Part shown: positions 34,762-43,984 of the stretch, one piece after another
Numbering within the stretch: the stretch's first letter is position 1
Layout: every line of letters starts with the position of its first letter
Assembly: GCF_014076845.1 (NCBI RefSeq)
Contig: NZ_JACGUT010000077.1
Span: 1 to 64,000 of the forward strand
Direction of reading: 5' to 3'
Source: Colwellia sp. MB3u-41
Lineage (GTDB): Bacteria > Pseudomonadota > Gammaproteobacteria > Enterobacterales > Alteromonadaceae
Length of the DNA: 64,000 bases
The notes under the pieces: generated by a model
Databases searched by the model: none
What the model saw: only the letters and a program-made list of their open reading frames with translations
What the model was told of the DNA's origin: nothing
Translations under genes and position numbers: made by a program

Positions 34762-37199
34762 TGAACTTATTTATCTACCAATTGAAACAAGCGTTCTTAG
34801 GCTTAAAGAAAAAACCGGCTTTTGTCTTTAGTGTTGTTTCAACCATGGGAATTACCTTAGGTGCTTTGTTGTGCGTGGTTACACTTGCGTATGTGATGTT
34901 AATAAAGCCGCTACCATACCCTGAACAAGAGCGATTGTTTTTAGTCGAATCGACGGTCGTAGATAAAGATCAAAAGAAAATATTTAGCGCTTTTAATTAT
35001 CGCTCATTAGTAAACTTGTATCGTAAACAAACCAGTTTCGAAAGTGCTGCTTTATTAGCATATGGAAAGAATGTGCTTGTTTCACAACCTTCACAACCGC
35101 AAGTAATAACCACTTATGTCACACCAGAAACATTTGAATTATTGAATATTCCCATGGTTATTGGCCGTTCATTTGGCATTGATGAACAGCTTGATAGTTA
35201 TAACCCCGTGGCTATTTTAAGTTATGACACTTGGCAAAACGAGTTTGCTGGTAGTATTGATATTCTTGATGAAAAACTCGTTGTAGACAATGTAAGCTTT
35301 AGTATTATCGGTGTGGTGGCTGAGCGATTTGTCGAACCCAAAACTTATTATATAAAGCACCCGTTAACCGATGTTTGGTTCCCATGGGATTATAACTATA
35401 TCAGTGCTGAACGCAGAAAAGAAACCGGTTCAATGTCACTTGATACTATGTTTTTAGGGCGAACAATTAAAGGTCTTTCTTCTTCACAAGTAGAGCAAAC
35501 GATAACGCCATTAGTGAATTTACCATGGAAAGAAATGGTAAGTGAATTTGAATATTATTCATCGAAGAATATTCAAATGAAGTTAACCCCTTTGAAAGAA
35601 ATACTCATTGGTGATTCAAACAATATTATTTTTATGTTAATTGCTGGCGTATTAGGTGTGTTATTGGTTGCAGTTACCAATATCGCTAATTTATTTATGG
35701 CGCGTGCGGCTGAACAAAAAGGGCTTTACAGTGTTCACGCTTCGCTTGGGGCAAGTAAAAGCACACTCTTTAAAACTATGCTAAGCGACGCTGCTTTGTT
35801 GATGTTTTCTTCATTACTGCTAGCTTTTGTTGTTGCGCTAGTGGGTTTTGAGCTACTTAGTAAGCATCTTTTAGAAATACTCCCTCGCGTTAACGAATTA
35901 TCATTTAGCTACTTTTCATTTTGCCTCACCGGATTGATATTTTTTACCTTTACTTGGATTTTTGCCAAGCTATTAAGTAAAAGTATTGACCATGAAAATT
36001 TAAATACTCAACTTAAAAGCGGCATCAAAGGAGGCAGTAAGCAAGTATCTAAAGGTAAGCGTCAATTCCTTATTGTTAGCCAAATAGCGATAGCGACGCT
36101 GTTGGTTTTTATTAATCTCAATTTATTTATAGATACATGGAAAGTTATTAATAACCCGCTTAGCATAAATATCGAAAATACTATTCATGTTGAAATGTCG
36201 ACAGACCCAACGACCACTTTAACAGATGAAGAAAAAATTCAGATAAATAAAAACATACAATCGGCTTTAGAAGTTTTACCGCAAGTTGAGCGAGTTAGTT
36301 TGGCAAATGGTTCACCTTTTATCGTTGGTCAAGGCATAAGGCAGGCAAGAGTTAAAGGCAGTGAGACTACCTACCCGGGCAGCAGTTTAAAAATAGATAA
36401 TGATTATTTTGCTCTTTATCAGCACAAATTAATAGCAGGCGATTTTTTCAGTAAAAGCGATGTTCTCGATGAAAATAAAATTGCTATTGTTAACGAAGAC
36501 TTTGCCAAAATAGTCGCGCCTACGGGTAGTGCAATTGGCAAAGAGTTAGAGTTTTTTGGTGAATACATTTACACCATAACAGGAGTGATTAAAGGCTTTA
36601 AGAAGCCTGGGGAAGTAGAAAACGAAAACCGGATATATTTTCCAGGGGTGAGTGCTCGTAGTCGCATAGTTATACGTTTAAAAGAGCAGGCCAAATTTTC
36701 AAGGCAAGAATTTGCATCATTTTTAAAAACGGTGACCAGTAAATACCGCGTACAGCTTTTTGAAACAGACCATAATAAAAAAAATGAAATGCTTTTTATT
36801 CACTACATGGTGTTAACAACGACTGGGTTTTTAGCGTTATTAACCTTTTTCTTAGCAGCTATCGGTCTTTATGGTGTTCTTAGTTATAGCACGCAAATGC
36901 GTCAGTTTGAAATTGGTACTCGATTAGCTGTGGGCGCTAAACGTGGCGACGTGATCAAACTGATTATTAAAGACAATGTGAGTGCAATATTATCAGGTGT
37001 GTTAGTTAGTATCGGTGCTTTGTTGTTATTAACAATTGGGTTTAGCGAACAAATAAGCCGCTACTTAACACTACAGTTATTACCTATTTTCATCGTTACA
37101 TTAGCTTTGGTAAGTGTGTTATCACTCTTCGCCTGTTATATCCCTTTGCGTCAATACATCAATAAACCTGTGATCCATTCTCTAAAGGGAAGCGAATAA
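34761..37199 (+). CDS. Array permease 6 of 8
   Basis: 812 residues. Coupling motif 1 is altered to EQKGLYSVHASLGASK (others have MAI.AAIGA), while motif 2, RQFEIGTRLAVGAKRGDV, is standard. The conserved periplasmic motif reads VWFPWDYN (Phe for Leu). Membrane layout unchanged. Periplasmic domain 2 is distinct, with ENRIYFPGVSARSR in place of the usual run before the last helices. Linked by one-base overlaps to permeases 5 and 7. Confidence 0.9.
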   Translation: MNLFIYQLKQAFLGLKKKPAFVFSVVSTMGITLGALLCVVTLAYVMLIKPLPYPEQERLFLVESTVVDKDQKKIFSAFNYRSLVNLYRKQTSFESAALLAYGKNVLVSQPSQPQVITTYVTPETFELLNIPMVIGRSFGIDEQLDSYNPVAILSYDTWQNEFAGSIDILDEKLVVDNVSFSIIGVVAERFVEPKTYYIKHPLTDVWFPWDYNYISAERRKETGSMSLDTMFLGRTIKGLSSSQVEQTITPLVNLPWKEMVSEFEYYSSKNIQMKLTPLKEILIGDSNNIIFMLIAGVLGVLLVAVTNIANLFMARAAEQKGLYSVHASLGASKSTLFKTMLSDAALLMFSSLLLAFVVALVGFELLSKHLLEILPRVNELSFSYFSFCLTGLIFFTFTWIFAKLLSKSIDHENLNTQLKSGIKGGSKQVSKGKRQFLIVSQIAIATLLVFINLNLFIDTWKVINNPLSINIENTIHVEMSTDPTTTLTDEEKIQINKNIQSALEVLPQVERVSLANGSPFIVGQGIRQARVKGSETTYPGSSLKIDNDYFALYQHKLIAGDFFSKSDVLDENKIAIVNEDFAKIVAPTGSAIGKELEFFGEYIYTITGVIKGFKKPGEVENENRIYFPGVSARSRIVIRLKEQAKFSRQEFASFLKTVTSKYRVQLFETDHNKKNEMLFIHYMVLTTTGFLALLTFFLAAIGLYGVLSYSTQMRQFEIGTRLAVGAKRGDVIKLIIKDNVSAILSGVLVSIGALLLLTIGFSEQISRYLTLQLLPIFIVTLALVSVLSLFACYIPLRQYINKPVIHSLKGSE

Positions 37200-39646
37200 T
37201 GAATCTATTTATCTACCAATTGAAACAAGTATTTCTAAGCCTCAAGAAAAAGCCAGGCTTTGTCGTTAGTGTTGTTTCAACCATGGGAATAACGTTAGGT
37301 GCTTTGTTGTGTGTGGTTACACTTGCGTATGTGATGTTACTTAAGCCGTTGCCATACCCTGAACAGGAACAATTGTTTGTCGTTGAAAGTAAAATAAAAG
37401 GGAGTGAGCGTGCGCCCAAAATTTCAATGTATCCATACCCAGCATTTATTGAATTATATAAAAAACAATCGGCTTTAAATAAAGTGGCGATGATCGCTTA
37501 CGAAAATACCAATATTACCTCTCATGCCGAACAGCCAAGAATTAATAACGCTTTTATTAGCCCTGAATATTTTAGCTTACTTAATCCTCCTATAGCACTA
37601 GGACGAACTTTTGAAGCAAGCGAAGCATTGAACACGAACAACCCAGTTGCGGTTATTAGCTTTGCTACTTGGCAAACATTATATGACCAGAAAGTAGATG
37701 TGTTGGAAAAAAACTTAACCGTTAATGGAGTGAGCTTTCGTATTGTAGGCGTAAGTGCTGAGACATTTATAGAACCTAGCTTGTATCAAACAGGTGAAAA
37801 AACTCAAGTATGGTTGCCGTGGGATTTTAATCCTGTCTCTGAAATTAAACGTAAAGTATGGGGGAATTTCGCGCCGAATATGTTTTTATTAGGCAAGCTC
37901 GATAATACCTTAACGGCTAAACAAGCTGAAATGATATTAACACCACAATTAACGGAGCGCTGGCAACAAGAGTTAGTAGGTAATGCTCGCTTTAAAGAGA
38001 TGACATTAAAAGTTGAGATGAAACCACTAATCAATGTGATTTCAGGAAACAATCACACCAATCTTATTTTGCTATTTTTAGCTGTTGTGGGATTACTCGT
38101 GATCACGGTTACCAATGTTAGTCATTTATTTGTCGCACGTAGTGCAGAACAACAACATCAAATGGCAATAAAAGCGTCATTGGGTATGAATCGTAAACAA
38201 GGTGCTATGCAAGTTTTTGTCGAAACGTCCTGCTTGATGATATTGGCATTCTTTGTTGCATTGGCTACTGCTAACATTGGTTTTTTTCTATTGAAAACTT
38301 ATCTAGCAGAGTTATTTAATCGAATTGACGAGTTGTCAATCTCGCTGACGCCACTCTTTATTTTAGTGATCACAATGTTGTTAATTACACTAATTCTAAC
38401 GAAGTTAACCCTTAAATATTTCAAGTTCACATCGTTAAATACCACGCTACAAAATAGCAATAAAGGTCAAGGAGTTAAAGTATCGACTTTTTTTCAGCAA
38501 GGCGTAATCATGAGCCAAATATTGGTGACCGTATTGATCATTTTTGCCAATATGGTTTTGTTTAAACAAGCATATGAAAGTGTTAATCATGAAACAGGTT
38601 TTGATATTGAGCAAATAGAACATTTAGTTTTAGCTTTTAATGGCTCGGGTCGCCCCAATGTTGCAGAGCAACAAGCGACATATAAACAAATAAAAGCGCA
38701 GTTATTGCAAATGCCGCAGGTGAGTTCAGTTAGTCTGGGAAATTCGCCTTTGTCTTCTTACAGCGTTAGAAAGTTCGGTTTAGGAAAAGACGCGCTAGAG
38801 TTTTCTATTGAGCAGAAAGAGATTGATCAACACTATTTTTCGATGATAAAGCAATCTTTGATCTCGGGTGATTACTTCACTAGCAGTGAACTTAATAACA
38901 ATGACAATGTGGTTATTATTAATGAGAGCTTAGCAAAGCAGTTGAAACAGTTTGGTGAAGTTATCGGGCAACAAATAAAAGGATCTCGTGACGAACTATT
39001 GATAGTCAAAGGTATTGTTGCTGATATTCATTTACCCAATAGTGAACGGCCTGAAATGAACAATAATTTTCTACTTTATCGCCCAAGTAAACTAGGCCGA
39101 GGGACAGGCTTTATGGTGAAACTTAAAGCGGATCAAATATTACCGCGGGAGCAATTAGTAACAATAATTACAAGGGCTGACGCAAGGTACTCTATTTATG
39201 AATATCAAAGCCTCACTGAAAACTATCAACAACTACTGCTGAATAAAAAAATAACTTTGTTTACCACGGGTATTATTACTTTAGTGGTCATTATTCTGGC
39301 GGCATTAGGGGTGTTCGGTGTGCTTGATTTCAATACTCGAATTCGCCGCTTTGAAATAGGTACACGGTTGGCGATTGGCGCGAAAGGACAAGATATTATA
39401 CAGCTAATTTTGAAAGATAATTCCAAGGGGATTTTTATTGGTGTAGGGCTTAGTATGATGATATTGCTTAGCGTATGGGGAGGCTTTGGCGAAAGTTTTC
39501 AACAGTATCTCAACTTGCAAATATTACCCTTGTTTATATTGACGTTAGCGCTTATTTCTCTTATTTCATTTATTGCCTGTTATTTACCTTTGCGACAATA
39601 CATCAACAAACCTGTGATCCATGCTTTAAAGGGCAGTCAAGAATGA
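37199..39646 (+). CDS. Array permease 7 of 8
   Basis: 815 residues and the most divergent in the last membrane block: GVFGVLDFNTRIRRFEIG replaces the GLYGILSYSTQMRRFEIG seen in most others. Coupling motif 1 is QQHQMAIKASLGMNR. The conserved VWLPWDFN remains. It ends KGSQE, and the junction is ATGA (four-base overlap) instead of TAATG; the ribosome site is GGGCAG, weaker than at other boundaries. This suggests permease 8 may be made at a lower ratio. Confidence 0.9.
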   Translation: MNLFIYQLKQVFLSLKKKPGFVVSVVSTMGITLGALLCVVTLAYVMLLKPLPYPEQEQLFVVESKIKGSERAPKISMYPYPAFIELYKKQSALNKVAMIAYENTNITSHAEQPRINNAFISPEYFSLLNPPIALGRTFEASEALNTNNPVAVISFATWQTLYDQKVDVLEKNLTVNGVSFRIVGVSAETFIEPSLYQTGEKTQVWLPWDFNPVSEIKRKVWGNFAPNMFLLGKLDNTLTAKQAEMILTPQLTERWQQELVGNARFKEMTLKVEMKPLINVISGNNHTNLILLFLAVVGLLVITVTNVSHLFVARSAEQQHQMAIKASLGMNRKQGAMQVFVETSCLMILAFFVALATANIGFFLLKTYLAELFNRIDELSISLTPLFILVITMLLITLILTKLTLKYFKFTSLNTTLQNSNKGQGVKVSTFFQQGVIMSQILVTVLIIFANMVLFKQAYESVNHETGFDIEQIEHLVLAFNGSGRPNVAEQQATYKQIKAQLLQMPQVSSVSLGNSPLSSYSVRKFGLGKDALEFSIEQKEIDQHYFSMIKQSLISGDYFTSSELNNNDNVVIINESLAKQLKQFGEVIGQQIKGSRDELLIVKGIVADIHLPNSERPEMNNNFLLYRPSKLGRGTGFMVKLKADQILPREQLVTIITRADARYSIYEYQSLTENYQQLLLNKKITLFTTGIITLVVIILAALGVFGVLDFNTRIRRFEIGTRLAIGAKGQDIIQLILKDNSKGIFIGVGLSMMILLSVWGGFGESFQQYLNLQILPLFILTLALISLISFIACYLPLRQYINKPVIHALKGSQE

Positions 39647-42093
39647 ATTTATTTCTCTATCAATTAAAACAAGCATTTTTAAGCCTTAAGAAAAAACCAG
39701 GCTTTGTGCTTAGCGTTGTTTCCACCATGGGCATTACGTTAGGTGCATTGTTGTGTGTGTTAACGCTGGCGTATGTCATGTTGTTAAAACCATTACCGTA
39801 CCCTGAACAAGATAAACTTTATTGGGTGGAACATGGTTTAGCTGACAATTTTGGTGAGCTACGTAACAGTAGTTTTAGTTACCCTGGTATGATTCACTTT
39901 TATGAAAAGCAAAACGTTTTTAGTGAATCAGCATTGCTTTGTTTTGGTGAAAGTTTATTAGCCTCTGATCCAGCACAACCACTTGTTAATACCACTTTTG
40001 TAACGCCTGAATTCTTTTCTTTAACGGCAACGCCTATTGCGCTGGGTCGAGCATTCGATAAAAGTGAAGGTAAAGACAGTAACAGTCCTGTTGCTTTAAT
40101 CAGTTACGATATGTGGCAGTTAGCATACAACGGAAATCGTGACGTTTTAAACAAAAAAATAACCATTAATGACGTTAGTTTTAATATTATTGGTGTGGTT
40201 GCCGAACACTTTATTGAGCCTGAAATCTTTACTCCCGGTAGAAAAACACAATATTGGCTGCCATGGGATTATAATTTTAAAGCCAAAGACTACCAAGGCG
40301 CTTGGGGAAATGTGCTTTATGAATTGGCGTATGTCGGTAAGTTAAAAGAGGGCTATTCTCAGACTCAAGCAGAGCAAAAAATCAGTCCTTTTTTAAATGA
40401 CTTGTGGCAAGAAAATGTTATCTCTATGGCTTTTTATAAAGATTGGACCGTAAGCTTAAAATTAAAATCTCTGAAATCGATTATCATTGGAGACAACGAA
40501 CAACGAATGTACCTATTACTCGCTGCCGTATTAGGGTTATTAGTGATCGCCTTTGCTAATATCAGTAATTTATTTATTGCTCGTGCCATTGAACAAAAAA
40601 GATCATTGGCAATAAATGCCGCGGTTGGTGCGTCTAAACAACACATTTTCAAAAGTTTTTATGCTGAATCTATTGTATTGATGTTGGCTTCTTTAGCGCT
40701 AGCTTTAGTGATTACGTCTTTGGGTTTTGCTTTATTACAGTATTATCTCGCAGAATTTCTACCACGCGTTAATGAATTAGCCATTAATGCTTTTACCTTA
40801 AGTTCCGCCTTGTGTTGTTTGGTTATTTTAGTGTTAATTTTTTCTAAGCTCAGCAGTAATGTTATTAATTATCGAGCGTTAAATAGTAGTTTGCAAAGTA
40901 GTGGTAAAGGCTCAGGGGTGCAAGTATCTAAAAAAGTACGTCAAGCACTGATCATTAGCCAAGTAGCGGTTACCACCTTATTAGTTTTTGCAAACTTAAG
41001 TTTGTTCAATCAGTCAACGTCAATCATTAACACTCCAATGAAATACAATGTGGAGCAGGTTTATACGTTAGATCTCTCTCGATCTAGCTTATTAAAATGG
41101 AACAGTGATGAAGTTTTGTCACTGCTTAAGGAAATCGAAAACGCCTTATTACAATTACCTGAAGTCAGCGAAGTGAGTCAATCTAATTCCCCGATGAACT
41201 CAAATACCGCCAATTTTACTTTATTAGGTCAGGAGACAATCTTCAGCGCGGAGCTTCAAGATGAATCGGGTTATAATTCTTTTCATCTTCTCGAACAGCC
41301 TTTATTAGCTGGCGATTGGTTTAGTGAAGAAGATATTATAATGGGTCGTAAAGTTTTTGTTGTTAACGATGTTTTTGCTAAACAATTAGCGGCTAACGGC
41401 AATGCAGTTGGCATGAAAATATCGATGGAAAACGAAATTGACCGAGAAAATAACGCCGTTATGCGAACGATTGTTGGGGTAGTTGCTGGCGTTAATCTGC
41501 CTAATAAAGCCGTTGCACCGGCACAAGCTTACTGGCCAATATGGAAAGGGTCTGATAACTTTTTAATTAAAGTAAAACCACAACAAAACCTGAGTCGCGA
41601 GCAAGTTGTTAATACCGTAAAATTGGTAACCCATAAGTTTACCTTATCGAGCCTTGAACGATTATCTGACGTTCAAGCCAATATGCTGTTTACCCAGTAC
41701 ACCACCGCCATTACCAGTGGCGTGTTAGCGATATTTACCTTTTTATTAGCCGCCATTGGCTTATATGGAATTTTAAGTTACAGCACGCAAATTAGACGTT
41801 TTGAAATCGCCACACGACTGGCCATTGGGGCTAAAAAGCATGATATTGTTAAATTGATATTCTTCGATAACATCAAGGCATTGTTTTTTGGTATTTTGGT
41901 GAGTGGTTTGTTACTGGTTACGTTATATTTAAACTTTAGTGAGTTGCTCATAAACTACCTTTCAATGGCTTCAATACCACCACTTATTCTGACCTTAGCG
42001 TTGATTTCATTGACGGCATTTTTTGCCTGTTACTTTCCTTTGCGGCAGTACATTAACAAGCCCGTTATTGATTCACTGAAGAATAGCGAGTGA
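39643..42093 (+). CDS. Array permease 8 of 8, last gene of the array
   Basis: 816 residues from ATG 39643 (MNLFLYQLKQAFLSL). An in-frame ATG at 39475 would add 56 residues read from inside permease 7 and is rejected, since MNLFxYQLKQ is the shared start. Coupling motifs EQKRSLAINAAVGASK and RRFEIATRLAIGAKKHDI; motif YWLPWDYN. Its first 117 bases from 39657 match permease 4 exactly. The C-terminus is KNSE, and its DNA (AATAGCGAG) no longer forms the GGAAG ribosome site that the other genes carry there, which fits with no coupled gene following. Confidence 0.9.
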   Translation: MNLFLYQLKQAFLSLKKKPGFVLSVVSTMGITLGALLCVLTLAYVMLLKPLPYPEQDKLYWVEHGLADNFGELRNSSFSYPGMIHFYEKQNVFSESALLCFGESLLASDPAQPLVNTTFVTPEFFSLTATPIALGRAFDKSEGKDSNSPVALISYDMWQLAYNGNRDVLNKKITINDVSFNIIGVVAEHFIEPEIFTPGRKTQYWLPWDYNFKAKDYQGAWGNVLYELAYVGKLKEGYSQTQAEQKISPFLNDLWQENVISMAFYKDWTVSLKLKSLKSIIIGDNEQRMYLLLAAVLGLLVIAFANISNLFIARAIEQKRSLAINAAVGASKQHIFKSFYAESIVLMLASLALALVITSLGFALLQYYLAEFLPRVNELAINAFTLSSALCCLVILVLIFSKLSSNVINYRALNSSLQSSGKGSGVQVSKKVRQALIISQVAVTTLLVFANLSLFNQSTSIINTPMKYNVEQVYTLDLSRSSLLKWNSDEVLSLLKEIENALLQLPEVSEVSQSNSPMNSNTANFTLLGQETIFSAELQDESGYNSFHLLEQPLLAGDWFSEEDIIMGRKVFVVNDVFAKQLAANGNAVGMKISMENEIDRENNAVMRTIVGVVAGVNLPNKAVAPAQAYWPIWKGSDNFLIKVKPQQNLSREQVVNTVKLVTHKFTLSSLERLSDVQANMLFTQYTTAITSGVLAIFTFLLAAIGLYGILSYSTQIRRFEIATRLAIGAKKHDIVKLIFFDNIKALFFGILVSGLLLVTLYLNFSELLINYLSMASIPPLILTLALISLTAFFACYFPLRQYINKPVIDSLKNSE
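39657..39773 (+). repeat. 117-base direct repeat, copy 2 (start of permease 8)
   Basis: Exact match to 29881-29997. Synonymous sites are identical too, whereas other pairs of permeases in the array differ at many synonymous sites in the same segment. This argues for recent sequence exchange, not protein-level constraint. Confidence 0.9.
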
Positions 42094-42196
42094 TAAAGAT
42101 CTTACAAGTATTATCTACTAATTCCTTCGTAATTAATGCTTGTATGATTTTTATACCAATGGTATAAGAAATAATGGAATAAAAAAAGAGTATAAA

Positions 42197-43237
42197 ATGG
42201 AATACAGTGAATCAATAATTGAAGGCCATATAATCAATGAGTTAACTTGTCCTGATTGTGGTTGTAAGCATCATCAGGTGAAAGGGGTGATTAAATATGC
42301 CTTCTTTTTTATTGAAAGTATTCCTTTTTATCCTGTTAAAAAAACCACGGTTATTCAATGCCAGCAATGTTGGAGCAAAGCTGATGTGAATGTTTTGCCA
42401 AAACAGCGGATAAAAGAGTTATCGAAAAATCTATTTCCTGCTTGGCGACTGATCAGCAAATTCTTAGGTTCGCTCTTAACAATAATGCTCTTAGGTTATT
42501 TAATACAGGGAGAAGTTGAGAAACATCAATTGTCTAATCAGTTTATTGAAAACCCCGCGGTTAATGATTTTTATCATGTTGATTTTCGTTATCTTTCTAG
42601 TGAATTACGACCCAATGAAAAATACCGTATTGGGAAGATTACTGATATTACCGGTGATATAGCAACCGTGGTCTATAGCCGATTGTTTTATCGCATGCAG
42701 CATGGTGCAGATGAAAGTATTAGAGTGGGTCATGTTACCCATTTCAGTTTTTTCTCAAGAAAAAAATATCACTACAGCTTCGCTGAACTAACAAAAATGC
42801 GTGCACAAGGCGCTATTTATCGTGTTGAAAGACCCGTTAATAACAGATTACGCGGCATGCTTTTGGTAACCACTACAAAGCGTTTTTTAAGCAGTACTTA
42901 CTTCCCCGGCGCAAGACAGAACAATTCAGGCTTAGCTTTTTTAGAAGCAAGTTATATAGATAACCATATTGAATTAGCCTTCGAGAAATTTAGTATCTCA
43001 GCTGAAAGAGGCTATAAGCTTGGACAAGTTAACTTAGCTGAACTTTACATCACCGGTAAGCATGGAGAAAAAGATTTAAACCAAGCTTTATTTTGGTTAC
43101 AAGAGGCTGCAGTGCAAGACTATCAGCCTGCTATAGATAAATATCTGATTGTTTGCCAGCAAGTGGCACAGTGCAGTAAAAGAGACTTTATCAACCTATT
43201 GTCAGAGCAAGGTGTGAATTTTCATGTAGGCAGGTAA
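42197..43237 (+). CDS. Membrane protein with N-terminal zinc ribbon and C-terminal Sel1 repeats
   Basis: 346 residues from ATG 42197 (MEYSES), which has AAGAG upstream; an earlier in-frame TTG lacks one. A zinc-ribbon pattern C-P-D-C ... C-Q-Q-C lies at about 17-60. One membrane helix follows (about 95-115), then a domain I do not recognise (about 120-265). Two Sel1-like repeats end the protein (HIELAFEKFSISAERGYKLGQVNLAELY, split by the loop GKHGEKDLNQALFWLQEAA). Sel1 repeats mediate protein contacts. It starts 104 bases after the permease array on the same strand and could belong to the same transcript. Confidence 0.65.
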   Translation: MEYSESIIEGHIINELTCPDCGCKHHQVKGVIKYAFFFIESIPFYPVKKTTVIQCQQCWSKADVNVLPKQRIKELSKNLFPAWRLISKFLGSLLTIMLLGYLIQGEVEKHQLSNQFIENPAVNDFYHVDFRYLSSELRPNEKYRIGKITDITGDIATVVYSRLFYRMQHGADESIRVGHVTHFSFFSRKKYHYSFAELTKMRAQGAIYRVERPVNNRLRGMLLVTTTKRFLSSTYFPGARQNNSGLAFLEASYIDNHIELAFEKFSISAERGYKLGQVNLAELYITGKHGEKDLNQALFWLQEAAVQDYQPAIDKYLIVCQQVAQCSKRDFINLLSEQGVNFHVGR

Positions 43238-43289
43238 CACCTCGTTAAGGAGCTAGCCTACAGAGGTTATTTTTATGAGAAACTTCGCG

Positions 43290-43721
43290 CTATGTAAATA
43301 TGTTTTTTAAGCGGCTAAGCAGCGTTCCTTCATTAGCAGAAGGTTCACTATATTCGTAAGGTGAATCTAACACAGCCAAGCGTAGTGAATATGTGCCGCC
43401 ATGTCCCCAAGGCCACCACAACGCTATAATTGCTGGTGTTGAATCGGTAGCAGGACGCGCTAAAACAAGTTGATCTTTATTGAGTTTAATTAATGGACCT
43501 AAGTGTTCTTTAATTTCTTGTGGCGCTTTTTTTACCGTTTTTTTACTCCATTCGTGTTCAAATTGCTGGCGAACCGCAACAAGGGTTTTGTCTTTTTTAT
43601 CACGAGAAAATTCAGATAGCATAGCGGAGAATCTATCTTCCCAGCGCCATGTTAATTGGTCGCCTAACAGAGGAATGATTGGGTGGGTAAACTCTTTGAT
43701 TTTTTCTTGGGAATATGACAC
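43290..43721 (-). CDS. Hypothetical protein, Fur-box upstream
   Basis: 143 residues, soluble, no signal peptide or membrane helix. Trp-rich blocks LTWRWEDRFSAML and IIALWWPWGHGGTYSLRL stand out, with a Lys/Glu-rich middle. I do not recognise the family. The full-length frame begins at ATG 43721. A Fur-like box (43827-43845) lies about 105 bases upstream, so expression may respond to iron. It converges with the zinc-ribbon/Sel1 gene. Confidence 0.6.
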   Translation of the reverse strand: MSYSQEKIKEFTHPIIPLLGDQLTWRWEDRFSAMLSEFSRDKKDKTLVAVRQQFEHEWSKKTVKKAPQEIKEHLGPLIKLNKDQLVLARPATDSTPAIIALWWPWGHGGTYSLRLAVLDSPYEYSEPSANEGTLLSRLKNIFT

Positions 43722-43826
43722 AAAAATTCCTATAAAAGATGCTTTAAAATAAAATAGCTTTCAGCATAACAACAAATTATGGCTGATATGTTACAACTGA
43801 TTCGCTACAAAAACAAAGTCTTTATT

Positions 43827-43845
43827 GCTAATGATTATCATTTGT
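43827..43845. promoter_or_regulatory. Fur-like box
   Basis: GCTAATGATTATCATTTGT matches the 19-base Fur consensus GATAATGATAATCATTATC at 14 positions, including the whole central ATGAT-N-ATCATT. It is enclosed by an 8-bp inverted repeat, GCTACAAA (43804-43811) and TTTGTAGC (43841-43848). The nearest gene reading away is the hypothetical gene ending at 43290. Confidence 0.5.
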
Positions 43846-43895
43846 AGCAGATAAGATATAAAGATGTTAAATAATAAAATCACAATAAGTAATTG

Positions 43896-43935
43896 AAAGA
43901 AGTAACGTTAATAAATAGGTTAACGTTACTTCTTT
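43896..43935. terminator. Strong hairpin downstream of M61 peptidase gene
   Basis: AAAGAAGTAACGTTAA (43896-43911) and TTAACGTTACTTCTTT (43920-43935) form a perfect 16-bp stem with an 8-base loop, 50 bases beyond the peptidase stop on the minus strand. The A/T-rich ends make a short U-run. Confidence 0.7.
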
Positions 43936-43984
43936 AATAGCGACCGGCAAATAGTGTATAAATTTATTTACTCTTGTTGGTGTT

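Noticed and set aside
39475-39642. 56-residue N-terminal extension of permease 8
   Set aside because: It is read in another frame inside permease 7; MNLFxYQLKQ at 39643 is the shared family start.
22541-42093. Possible CRISPR-like or IS-generated repeat array
   Set aside because: The repeats are homologous coding segments of eight full-length genes, with no short regular spacers, transposase or terminal repeats.
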